This document shows, piece after piece, positions 1-10,120 of a stretch of DNA of 38,925 nt. Source of the stretch: Pelargonium nanum (lineage: Eukaryota; Streptophyta; Magnoliopsida; Geraniales; Geraniaceae); the NCBI GenBank assembly GCA_036897485.1, contig JAYMTF010000350.1:1-38925 (forward strand), read 5' to 3'. Under the pieces are notes generated by a model. The model saw nothing but the letters and a program-made list of their open reading frames with translations. It made no database searches and was not told where the DNA came from. Every line of letters begins with the position of its first letter. Position 1 is the stretch's first letter. The position numbers were made by a program, and so were the translations under genes.

Positions 1-930
1 CCTTAGTATCTATATATATGCTCTCAGCCATCCAGGTGTCACTTTCTAACGGTCTCGTGCTCTTCTTCATGGCTATGAATTCTTCCATCGTGCCTGAGAT
101 TTGTTGAGCTGGCTGTACTATCACTCCCTTTTTCATTTTGATCCAAATAAGCTTTTGCGTTTGAACTTTTTCCAGACCTGATATCAAAAAAAAAACTTTT
201 TCCAGACCACTTCCTCCCACGACGCCGTTTTTTCCTTCTCTTCCTTTCTCTTCATTAAACAAAACGCTGTCGTTTTCTTTTTATTGATTTTACCTGAAAC
301 GCCACCGTTTGGCTCTTCCCTTTCTTCTCCACTCTCTGACTCTCTCTCTCTCAAAATTGTCAATGATTTTCTCTCTGAAAATATTTGAGCTCCCGCAAAA
401 AATAAAAAAAATATTGTAAGTTTCAGCTCTTTACCTATCTCTTTGATTTTTTTTATTTTCTTTTGTGTATAATTTTGTACACATGTGTTCTTACTCTTGT
501 TGGTTGGGTGGGTTGAGTTTTGACTTTTGATGGAGGATTGATAAATATTTGACGTTTTCATTTTGAATTGGATGAGGAATATTGCAGGTTCATTTTCTGA
601 GTGGGAAGAACGCTTGCGTTCGATCCCCGCTCAACATACCCGTGAGGAGAGATGGAGACTTTAACTATGCACAAACATCGAATGAGGATTAATCTAAGTG
701 TGGTAAAACAGTTTAAAAATGTCAACCGCAAGTGTGTAGACCCACTCAGAATGCCCATGGTATAAACCGAAAAAAAAGTTCCAATAAGGCATTAAGGCCT
801 ATACAACAATCCCATTAAATTTAGATATTTATAAATTGGGGCTACAATAAAAAGTTTAGGTAGTTTTGGGGCCCATCACGTTCCCTATAATTTATTACTA
901 TTTCAATTTGGCCCCATATATATTGGTATT
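1..930. other. 5' flank, no assignable gene; leader-like tract
   Basis: No recognisable gene. Positions 190-415 are CT-rich with two ACGCCGTTT/CACCGTTT-type words, which looks like a plant 5' leader on the + strand, and a GTAAGT donor-like hexamer sits at 416. An ATTGCAG acceptor-like string ends at 587. A 30-codon ATG frame spans 572-664 and reads across that acceptor, so it may be part of an upstream or broken gene, but I recognise no family. From 780 to 930 the sequence is AT-rich and contains a GGGCCCA word near 870, similar to plant site II elements, probably part of the PEX3 promoter. Everything here is tentative. Confidence 0.3.
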
Positions 931-1588
931 TACTATTCAGACCCTCCCTTCTTGGTATCCTCTGCTCCACAACAACCCAAAACCCTCGCACCATTTCATC
1001 GCCGAACAAAAGCTTCTTCCACAACACAACACTCATCGAGCTCGTCGCCGTTCAACTCTCCGGCAGCCTCCGACGGCATACACGTAAGCTTTTAACCGTT
1101 TATTTTGAGCTTGTTGTCGTGAGCTTGTACTGAATCGCCTTCGCGGTGTGAACCAGAAGAAATCGAATTTTGTTACTTCAATTTTGTGAAATCTGTGTGT
1201 ACTGTGTTTGTTCGGTTTGTTTAGACATAGATTCGGTGGTGGCTGCGCTGTGGTGGCCGGAAGTAGCTTTCCGGCCAGCCACCGCCGATCCGGCTACTTG
1301 TTATTGTTTTTCTCAGTTTCTGGATGTAAAAATTTGAAAAAGGTGGAGAAGCTTTGGTGTTTGAAGCAATTTCTTGTTTGTGTGTTTGTATCTTATGTGC
1401 AAACAAGAGTGGAAACGAGAAGATTTTGGTGTGAAGTTGCGTGGTTTTGCTTGATAATCACATTTATGTGCTTGATCATAGTGTGACATCTCATGGAAAC
1501 TGTAACGAGTTGGGAACATTTTTGTGTGGTTTGTTTTGTAGCAAACATAGTGGAAGAATAAGAAAGATAATTGAATTATCTGAATGGG

Positions 1589-2247
1589 AAGTAGCTAAGT
1601 GCTTTCACTTAATGGTTACAAGTAGCTAAGTGCTTTCACTTAATGGTTACAGTTCGATACTCGGTCACAGTCCGAGATCTCATGGAAGCCATGATATTAA
1701 TTTGTGTTATTCTTTAATTTTTATGGTTTTAGTTCGAGATTGCGTTCTTGATCCCACCTCTTTAAAGTGACGGTAGAGCTCTTTAACTAGTGTTTTTTTT
1801 CCCGAGCTATGAGTCCTTGCAATATATGGGATTGTGATAAGCTTCATTGTGTTCAACTTGGACATTACCCGTATAAAGTTATGTCTACGAGTTTCCAACA
1901 CATTGTAGTTTTTATTTCTGGCATCTGACTGTGAAGTAGTTAAGTGCCTTCTCTTAATAATTATAGTCCGATACTCGAACATAATCTGAGATCTCTTGGC
2001 AGCCATAATAGTTTATTTGTTTTATTTTTATTTTTATTTTTAATGTTTTATAGTTTTAGGTTGAGACTGTGTACTTGTTCCTACCTATGTGAAGTGTTGG
2101 TAGAGCTCTCTGACTAGTATTTTTCCTGAGTGATGAATCCTTGCTATTTATTGGATTGTGATAAGTTTCGTTGAGCTCAGCTTTGACATCACCCGTTTAA
2201 AACCAAGTCTTAAGAGTTTCCAACATTTTTTTTTTCTGGCATCTGAA
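1589..2247. repeat. Tandem duplication (unit about 315 bp) with nested 31-bp repeat
   Basis: Two diverged head-to-tail copies lie in the PEX3 leader intron, about 1620-1934 and 1935-2247. Shared anchors include AGTAGCTAAGTG / AGTAGTTAAGTG, CGAGATCTCATGGAAGCCAT / TGAGATCTCTTGGCAGCCAT, GGTAGAGCTCT, GGATTGTGATAAG and TTTCTGGCATCTGA. A short unit, AGTAGCTAAGTGCTTTCACT plus 11 bases, is itself repeated perfectly at about 1589-1619 and 1620-1650. No terminal inverted repeats or coding capacity were seen, so I call it a local tandem duplication and not a transposon. Confidence 0.75.
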
Positions 2248-3068
2248 AAAGCAATTGCTCGTCAATACCTGATCAAACATATGGCCTTGGTTCTGTTCGT
2301 TTTGTCACTATTTTGATAGATCATTATGCATAATTTCAGTACACTTTTCTTTTATTTCCTGCAGACTTCTTAATCATTGTTTTTCTTCTTATATAATTAG
2401 AAAATGATTTTGAATCCTGAATATGGCTCTACTTTCTACTCCACAATGTTATTTAGAAGAAAGTTGCAAAACTTCAAAAGATTATATTTGGAAAAAGGAA
2501 AGCAAGTGATGAAATGCCCTGAGTTACTGCTATTTAATTTTGCCACCAATGGTGGCAAAAAGAATGGCCATTCTGTTGTCTCAGAGAAGTGTGTTGGTAA
2601 AATGTTTTTCTGTGCTTCTTATCTATCAGGCCATTTATAGGTTCCCTACGTTTTGCTTTGGTAATTTTTAGATTAATAACTGCAAATTTGTGTTTGGCTA
2701 ACAATTAAGCGCACATTAAGATGACTTGAGTGAACACATATTAAAAGTTCTGCATCCTAATCGAGAATCAATTTTGGCATGTTTATTGTGATCTTTCCTT
2801 ACTTGTAATTTTCTTGGGTTGGTTTGGAGGTTTATGTTCTTGGAGGCCTCTCTGTGTTCTGCAGTTGATCCACTTTCTCTTTCTTTGCAGGTTGCTAAGG
2901 CTGACGAAACCACACCAAACAGACCCTATGTTTGGGTTCTGTTGAGATTGCGTCGGATCCCTATTTTAGAACAATTTTTTACCCTTAAAAAATTTCTTTT
3001 TCCGGTTCTATAGAAAGGGCTGTCCTCTGTTCTTTCCTCTTTTGCTCAGTAGGATCCAATTGTGGGTG

Positions 3069-3092
3069 ATGGACTTATCAGTTTCACCATAG
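3069..3092 (+). promoter_or_regulatory. Short upstream ORF in PEX3 leader
   Basis: ATG GAC TTA TCA GTT TCA CCA TAG encodes seven residues and ends 8 nt before the proposed PEX3 start codon at 3101. It lies in the leader only if the acceptor ending at 3049 is the one used. Such a close uORF would be expected to lower or modulate main-ORF initiation; that effect is inference. Confidence 0.35.
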
Positions 3093-3100
3093 CACACAAT

Positions 3101-6100
3101 ATGCTCTCTTTGAGGTGAGTTCTTGTACTAATATAGACTTTTTTTGCTGCTAAATTACTCTGATATTACTCTGTTCGTTCTATTGGGAATCTTATCAATT
3201 GCTTTGTCATAGTTGATCATACAAGAACTGTACGTTTCTGGATTTCAGCAGTTTCTTGTCATTGGGACTCAATAGTATTTATCATCTTTATTTTTCTATA
3301 GATGTGTTTTTGCGGTCTCTTTTCACGATTCTTAATGCTTTATGTTTGTCACTGGTGTTGTTTGCTATTGGCATTACAGGGATTTTTGGAGAAGGCACAA
3401 GAGGAAAGCTTTTGTCACAGCAGGTGTTTTAGGAAGTGGGTATCTTTTGTATAAACTATATGATGCTCACAGACATAGGCTCAATGATTTGGAGAAAGAA
3501 CTTGCCGAAGAGCGGGAGAATGAGGAATTCATTAAGACCCAGTTAATAAACATCATAACTTGGTTTTCTTATATTATGAGTTTTGTATATTCCTGAATAA
3601 TGTATCATTTGGATTCTTATCTATTGTGGCTTTTAACTGATATTTGATAGATTGCAAGCACATTTTGAGAACATTCAAAGAATTGCTGATACCACTACAT
3701 TGCCTCATGCAATGCGATATTTGAGTGATCGGATTGCTGAAGACTTAGACCTTTCACACTTGACTGAAAGGTTGATGATGGAGAAGGGTCAGCGCAACAC
3801 CTTGACATCTGCAGAGAAGCTTGAGTTATGGGATAAACTCAAAATTATGAGTATGAATGTGTCATTCATCAAGGCTTATAAATTAATGGTTTTCTTTGAT
3901 CAACCGTGTCTGAAATTTGTGTTTCTAACAGCTGATGTGTCTCTGCAGGTTTCACGAGAATGGTGTTGTCACTGTGGGCAATGACAATGCTTAGCCTATA
4001 TATAAGAGTTCAAGTCAACATATTAGGGAGGCATTTATATATTGATACTGCACGTGGTCTTGGAAGCTCTCTTTTACTGGTAAGAGCTATTGTTTTTTAT
4101 TTGTTTTGTGCAACAGTGTCTCTTTTGTGTTAGTTTTAGAGTAAAAAATGGTTGAGATCTTTTAAATTTGCAACATAGTCAATTGTCCTACTATTGTATA
4201 TTGTAAGAGGTAGGTGTCTTGCTAGAGATGCAGTCTAGGAGCTAAATGCCAATTAATAGATAAAAGTATGCATCTTCTGAAGCACTAATGAATTGTATGA
4301 TTATATTTTTGGATTAACTTCCATTTTGGTACATGAAAAATAAAAACTACCAAAATGGTCAAGGCGTTAACCGTTAATTTTTCCGTTAGTTTTGCTGACA
4401 TGGTGTAGAAAATAAGCGAAAACATATTTTAATTACAAAATCAATGATGATGTGGCATCTCATTATTGCCTTTTCAGTCTCCGCTGATTGTGTCATTAAT
4501 TCATTTTCTGTTTATTTTTAATTGCATGTCAGCTTAACTAACGTAAAAGTTAACAGTACTTAACGTCGGGGATTAGTTTGGTCATTAAAAAAAATTATGG
4601 GACCATATTGACATAATCTTATATTTTCCTCTTTGTCCCATAATGAGTGTACATTTTCCGCCAAAAAAAAAAATGAGTCTCAACTTTCCTTTTTTGTTTG
4701 TTAACTATGCTTGAATTACCAACAAGTTTTCTAAGATACGTTAGTCGAATCCCTTAAGTTTGTTACGACAAGAGCATGTTGGGGGTATATGAAGGGGAAA
4801 GTCCAACCCTATCTAATTTATCCTTAATCCTTACAAAAATAGAAAATTAGACACTTATTTTGGGACGGGGAGGGAGCACAACAATACTATTGACATATAA
4901 CGTTGCAATTTCTCTCCAAGATGTATAAGAGATATTTCAAGTCCGTAAATATTAATGTTAATTGCTGATTCTCTCCGGGGTTGTGTGAACTGGCCATAAC
5001 AGTTGTGAATCATTAACAATTGCGAGATGTACTCCAACACCTAGGTTTCACTTGGTAAATGTGAAACGCTTTGATTCCCTCTTAGCATTTTTACTTGGTT
5101 AATTTGTTAAAGTTCCTAATATTTTTCTTTCTAATTCTAGTGCTATAGGTTTCTTATCACCGACCTATTTTGTTAGTTCTGTCACATAGTTTTTTAATGT
5201 CATTGCGATCAGTTACATTTCTCCATCATATTAAATTCCTCACTCGTAATCTTAGTAGTCAACCCTTTTGTATGTTGTTCGTATAGGAGGAGGCCGATCT
5301 AATTGACAGGGACGACCAGCAAAAGTTTTTGGCAAGTTCAGATTTCCTCTCTAGCTATGGCATGGTTTCCTTGATTTCTAACATGCAGTTAGCTGTAACA
5401 GAAGTTCTCAAGGGGTAAGGTCTTTGGTATGAATCTTAGAAATTATTATGTGTAATAGATCTAACTGTTTTTTGTTACCGTGATAGTTTTTTTTTTGTTT
5501 GATCGACAATAATAATTATATATTTACTAATAAATATTCAATCTCCAAGAAAGAGAGAATTTGATACATCAAAAGTCTCTCTAGAGATAGACGAGAGAGT
5601 ATACTCCATGCCCAAGAGTAAAAGTGAAATTAATAACACCAAAAGTACATAGGAAAACTAAATAAATGAGAATAATAACAAATTACTGGGGATTGGAGAG
5701 AGCTAATGAGATTCCCAACCATCATTAAAGATAGCCACTTGAACCAATAAAAATCTGGTGAGGATAACACCGGAGAGTCGCCGGAAATATGTAGGAGGTT
5801 GACAAAGAAGTGGCAACTATTTGAATCAAAGGGAAGGGAGAAGTGCCGAAAGCTTTGAAGTTTGAACTTTAAATATGAGAACTCCATGACTGCAAAATTG
5901 AGATGGATCGTGTTCTATTTGTAGAGATTGATTTTGATGATTTTCTTCCTTTACTCCTTTTAAATTGAGATGGAGCGTGGTTTAAAGTGAAAAAAAAAGG
6001 ATATCTCATGGGGTAGGGACTTGTACAATATAGATAGACCCGAGCTTTAGGGTTTAGAATTTTCTTCAGGTTTAAGAATGTAGTGATACTTGGGATTCAT

Positions 6101-8010
6101 ACTCCGAGAAAACTAGGGTTGCCAAAGTGTCTGTTCTGACACCTTGAGCTGTAACTCTGACTCTCTTTGTTGTGGTTTTGGGTAATTTCAATAATTCACT
6201 TGAAATCCAAGGTTTAAACCTTTATCAATGACCACTCCTTTTGAGATGGACAAAAATGGAAAGCTTTGACAAGTAGGATTTAACGATGGGTGTTTTCTGC
6301 TACTTCTCTGCATTGTTGGAAAGTTAAGGATAAGTTTGACCTTTTTCTAATAAGTTCCTAATCACATTAAAACTATAGAATTAATGTAACCAATGGTATA
6401 CAAATGTTGGTCTGACCCGCAATTTGGTACATGAAACTTTAAAATGGTTAAGCTAGTATATGAACTTTCAATTTGTACCAAATTTGGTACACGAAATTTG
6501 GTATGAACTGTTAGTCTCATTTGATGATATGTACCAAAATGTGTACAAATTAAATTGTTTTAATTTTTTAAAATTTCGTGTGCCAAATCGGGTAACATGC
6601 CAAGTTTGTGTAGCCCATTAGTGATATTAATCCTCAAAACTACAACAAGCAAGCTCCCTTTAAAAAAATTCTTAACCGATTTCGCCAAAGAAATCACCAG
6701 AACTGAGTTGCGCATGCTTCCATCTGTTTCACAATTATTTTCTGTTGTGTTAACTCTACATAATCTTTAGAATGAGTAACGTTAGGAATATGTTGCTAAT
6801 ATTTAAATATAGAAGAGTTGTAAGTATTTCTCGGATTAACGCTCCGATGTTATTTCTCTGTGCAGAAAGAAGTTAGGGGACAACTTCAGCACTGCTGTAG
6901 TTCACGAAACCGTGATGCAGATACTCAACACGTTCATGAGTTCAGGAAGTCCTCATCACTGGGTGAACTATTTGATGCAAGAAGATCCTAAATCACAGGG
7001 AATAGCAACACCATCTTCCAGTGGCGATGCTGTTCTTTCTGAACTTACCAAATTCGACCAACTTATGGTTGAGACACGAGCTGTCTTATCAAGGTATGTT
7101 AGACATAATTATTTCCAAGTACCATAAAATCTACCTAAGATGTAACAGTTGCATAACTCCATTCTATTTGATTGTATATTCCTATTATTTAAAGTCATGG
7201 GATCGGGTTAGTGAAATAGCCTCTTCTGGAACTCGGATTATTTTAAAATTTGAGATTTGACATTTTTACCCGAATCCTATCACTGATCCGGCCTGATAAT
7301 ATTGGGCCTAGATTGGCAAAAAGTGCCCCAATATTATCAGGCCGGATCAGTGATAGGATTCGGGTAAAAATGTCAAATCTCAAATGTAAGATAATCCGAT
7401 CCCATGACTTTAAAGTGAGAGGGCAGGCTCGGTTCGCTATCCGGCCTGCAGCCTATTGCAAAATGTGTTGCGGCCCACTGGACCGGACCGAAAAAAAGTG
7501 GTCCAATCAGCATATTTGCATTTTTTGGCCTGTCCTGTCCTGGTTTGCCCATTTGCCATCTCTACTCTTGAGACGGCACAATGATGGGAGCCTCGTGCAC
7601 TTGGCCACCTTTTTTTTACCCGAATCCTTTGTCAACTTCCAAAGTGAAGCAAACCATATTGTCATACCTTGAAAGTTGAAACACTCTGCAACAGTTTGGT
7701 TTTTCTTTTGGCAATTGCGAGCTAAACATAGACTGCTACCTTTTTTTTTTTTTGCAGTGCCGAGTTTGGCAATGTTGTCGAGATATCACTGAAAGCCGTG
7801 GCGGACGCTCTGGTGGAAGACATGCAGACTATATCAGGAGGAAGCGTTTTAGCATCCGGGATACCGCTGGCAAAACTTTTGCCGCGAGTGGCTCAAATGG
7901 GTCCGTCATTGCTCGAAGAACCAAGCGAAAACCGATTCATCCACATCATCAGGAATGTACTGGAAGTTGAACTATTCTTTACCCTTCTTTACACCAATAT
8001 GCCGGCGTAG
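3101..8010 (+). CDS. PEX3: Peroxin 3 (peroxisome biogenesis protein 3), 7 coding exons
   Basis: PEX3 is the peroxisomal/ER membrane protein that docks the chaperone-receptor PEX19 and so brings membrane proteins into peroxisomes. Coding exons are 3101-3114, 3380-3541, 3651-3850, 3949-4079, 5287-5414, 6866-7093 and 7758-8010, all with GT-AG borders and matching phase, giving 371 aa, the usual plant length. Exon 1 holds only MLSL plus two bases and was placed because it joins to RDFWRRHKRK, the basic N-terminal segment of plant PEX3; the hydrophobic anchor follows at residues 15-31. Later blocks match what I recall of plant PEX3: FENIQRIADTTTLPHAM, SFTRMVLSLW, VNILGRHLYIDTARGLGSS, SPHHWVNYLM, and the C-terminus VELFFTLLYTNMPA. 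Introns 4, 5 and 6 carry MITE-like elements and a large hairpin. The TAG stop is immediately followed by a second TAG. Confidence 0.93.
4314..4616. mobile_element. MITE-like element in PEX3 intron 4
   Basis: A non-coding block with imperfect inverted ends: TTAACTTCCATTTTGGTACA at the left resembles the reverse complement of the right end (TTATGTCAATATGGTCCC). The interior has words typical of a very common plant repeat, such as CCGTTAGTTTTGCTGACATGG. No coding capacity and no clear target-site duplication. Family not assigned. Confidence 0.45.
6415..6593. mobile_element. MITE with about 27-bp inverted ends in PEX3 intron 5
   Basis: The left end ACCCGCAATTTGGTACATGA pairs with the right end, whose reverse complement reads ACCCGATTTGGCACACGA; the homology continues through AAACTTTAAAA / AAATTTTAAAA. 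The element is about 180 bp, AT-rich and non-coding. No convincing target-site duplication. It shares the TTTGGTACATGAAA word with the element in intron 4, so both may be related non-autonomous DNA transposons. Confidence 0.55.
7188..7414. repeat. Long inverted repeat (hairpin) in PEX3 intron 6
   Basis: Inner arms 7248-7306 and 7327-7385 are, by eye, exact reverse complements over 59 bp, separated by a 20-nt loop (7307-7326). The pairing extends outward: GGATTAT (7235-7241) with ATAATCC (7391-7397), and TTTAAAGTCATGGGATCGG (7188-7206) with 7396-7414. The left arm has about 28 extra bases (7207-7234) bordered by CGG on both sides. Nothing coding was recognised; long open frames through it follow from the symmetry. 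It could be a fold-back element or a recently inverted duplication. Spliced-out RNA would fold into one long stem. Confidence 0.9.
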
Positions 8011-9450
8011 TAGCCTAGCGAACGAGCATGATTTGTAATTTCATTGCCCACACAAAGGAGGAACCATTAATGTAAAGAATGTAAGAGAAAATTCTGGAAA
8101 AGTATAGACTCAAGGAATGGTGATATCTCTATTGGAATGCAAATGATAGGATTTGGAGTCTTTGTACTTGCTTGCTTCATAGCCAGCTTTTCTTGTGAGC
8201 CAAATTGGCTCTTCTAGCTATATTTTTAACCGTTGGAGAAAAAGAGACTCATATGAGATTTGAATATCTTGGAGTGGATGTGCACTTGTGACTTGTTGAA
8301 AAAGTAAAGTTAGGGTTTGAATTATTTTGAATTATTTTGAACCTGAAAATGAGACTGATCTCTCTTTTCTTCTTTTGTTAGTGTTTATTTAATTATTTGT
8401 AGTATTGTATTTTCTAATACTCTATCTCAGTCAAAGTGAGTGTCTTGAATTATTTTTTGAGAAATTTAAGAAAAAAATTGGTGTTGTATATTTCTTTTTA
8501 TATTATCATTTATATGCGTTAACCGCTGATAAATTCAATGGATATTATATTATATAGATACTATTGGCAATTCACATATAAATATTTTTTTAATAAAAAA
8601 GACTTCTTTTGATTTTGAGATGGAGAGATAATATCTTTATACGACCTAAGCTTTACTTGACCGAGCCAAAAAACTCGCACATTTTTATCTGACAACTTTA
8701 TGTCGGCTCTACTTTATCCCATTAAGTTACAAAACACGTTAGACTTGGTAAAAAGTTGATTGATTTGATAAAATGTGTTTTTGGTCCGACTCGTTTAGAC
8801 ATGCAATCTAAATTATTAGGTATATTTGAATTTGCCTATCATATGTCAGTCTTGCATAAGATAAGAGATATCGAAATTCAAACTTTTTTAATAATTTGTT
8901 CACTAACTTTTATATACTTTTCATACTTTTATAACAAACCCAATTCCCAATGTTTGTACTTTGTGCATAAGTCACACAAATTAGATATAAGCTTTGAAAA
9001 CCCTTAAATTGGGCATGATTTTGGTATGGACCAAAAACCTAGACCTCACCAAACCAGATAGAATGAATTCAATATGGTCGTTCGTCTAGTCCATAGTATA
9101 CACTCCAGTCCGATTTTGATTCCTGATTCTTTTCAAAAGAATAATTTTTACTCTCTACATTCTAAAGTAAGTGTTTTAAAATATATATTCTCTCCGTCCA
9201 AAGTCTCTGACCAATTTGAAGGGTTAGAACAACTTTTGTTTAATTTTAAATTGAAACCGGTACATTCGATCCGATTCGGTCAAATCCGATTCCATGCCTC
9301 TTTTTTTTTTATCATCGAGCATACCAACGTCAAAACTCGAAACTGAGACTCCATACCCAATTCTTACTGTATTCTAGGCCTCCGGCCCAAACAGTAATTG
9401 GTCTTTTGAATTAAAAGCCCATATTGGTCTCCACGTTCATGGTCTCTTTG
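8011..9450. other. Intergenic region PEX3 to AK-HSDH
   Basis: About 8011-8250 should hold the PEX3 3' UTR. The rest is AT-rich. Around 8720-8812 it contains a degraded copy of a dispersed repeat also found at 23.6 and 23.8 kb (words ACACGTTAG, AAAAAGTTG, TTTTGGTC, CGTTTAGAC). No gene, tRNA or rRNA was recognised. Site II-like GGCCCA words near 9380 belong to the AK-HSDH promoter side. Confidence 0.5.
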
Positions 9451-9457
9451 TCTCTGT

Positions 9458-10120
9458 CCTAATAAATACAGTTAAAGAAAAAACGGAATAAAACAATACA
9501 ACAAAACCAACTCTAAACCCTACCACTCTACTCTCAAGTGTCACTTCCTCATTTTCGGTCGCCGGCGATCTGGTTCGCCGGAAAGTTTCGCTTCTTTTCC
9601 ACAATCATTAGCAACTTTCAGGTTCTGCCGATCAAATTCATGATTTTTTTTATGCATGTTTCCTTTACACAGTTTTTGATGTCTCAGAAATGAAAAATAC
9701 TAAGATTAATGTGTTTGTTTTTTGCACTAGAAATGGCCCAAAATCTTATCATTTTTGTAGTATTAACTTCATTATGTATTATAATATGCTGTTATCGGTA
9801 TTGGAATCGAGTGAATAATCAGCAATTGAGAGCTTTTGAAAAAGGTTTTGATCTTTTTAGTGGAAGCAAAGTGTTAAAAGTAATGCTATTTTTGCTCACA
9901 AAGATGAGGTCATGGATATAATTTAGTTATGGTCACTGAAATAGACTGTGATGAGACTGTAAATTATGATTTCTAAAGTTTTTTGATAGGAAAAATTAAA
10001 GAACAACCATGATCTCTAGTGATGATTGTTAGAAAAAAGTTGTTTCACTTGTCACATAGATTGCATGCATAAAAAGAAGTGTGATGAATTATTTTCCTGT
10101 GCAGCACAGAGGCCCGGACC
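9458..10120 (+). promoter_or_regulatory. AKHSDH: AK-HSDH core promoter, leader exon and leader intron
   Basis: A TATA-like TAATAAATA lies at 9460-9468, followed by an ATG-free leader that includes a telo-box AAACCCTA (9515-9522). A donor AG/GTTCTG at 9622 and the acceptor TTTTCCTGTGCAG ending at 10104 predict a leader intron of 483 bp. The coding exon then begins with 16 leader bases before ATGGCG. The telo-box is a known motif of plant housekeeping promoters; its use here is inferred. The transcription start was not located. Confidence 0.55.

Larger units (their letters stand above)
930..3100 (+). other. PEX3: PEX3 5' untranslated region with leader intron
   Basis: A C-rich, ATG-free stretch from about 930 to 1083 ends at a CAC/GTAAGC donor (1084) and fits a non-coding first exon. 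The best acceptor before the start codon is TTTTGCTCAG, ending at 3049, giving a final leader segment 3050-3100. An extra non-coding exon starting at 2891, after a TTTGCAG acceptor, is possible. The roughly 2-kb leader intron contains a tandem duplication (listed separately) and otherwise no coding sequence I recognise. Long leader introns are common in plant housekeeping genes. Transcript data are needed to fix the boundaries. Confidence 0.5.

Noticed and set aside
184-561. 125-codon minus-strand frame near the left edge
   Set aside because: Composed of Lys/Glu-rich low complexity made by the CT-rich tract read in reverse.
590-640. Possible SINE B box (GTTCGATCCCC) near 616
   Set aside because: No A box at the right distance upstream; spacing to the only AGTGG-like word is too short.
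5630-5887. 85-codon minus-strand frame in PEX3 intron 5
   Set aside because: Hydrophobic but without family features, in an intron, and the flanking exons are complete.
7250-7672. 140-codon frame in PEX3 intron 6
   Set aside because: It runs through the inverted repeat and lacks protein-like features; both PEX3 exons around it join in phase without it.
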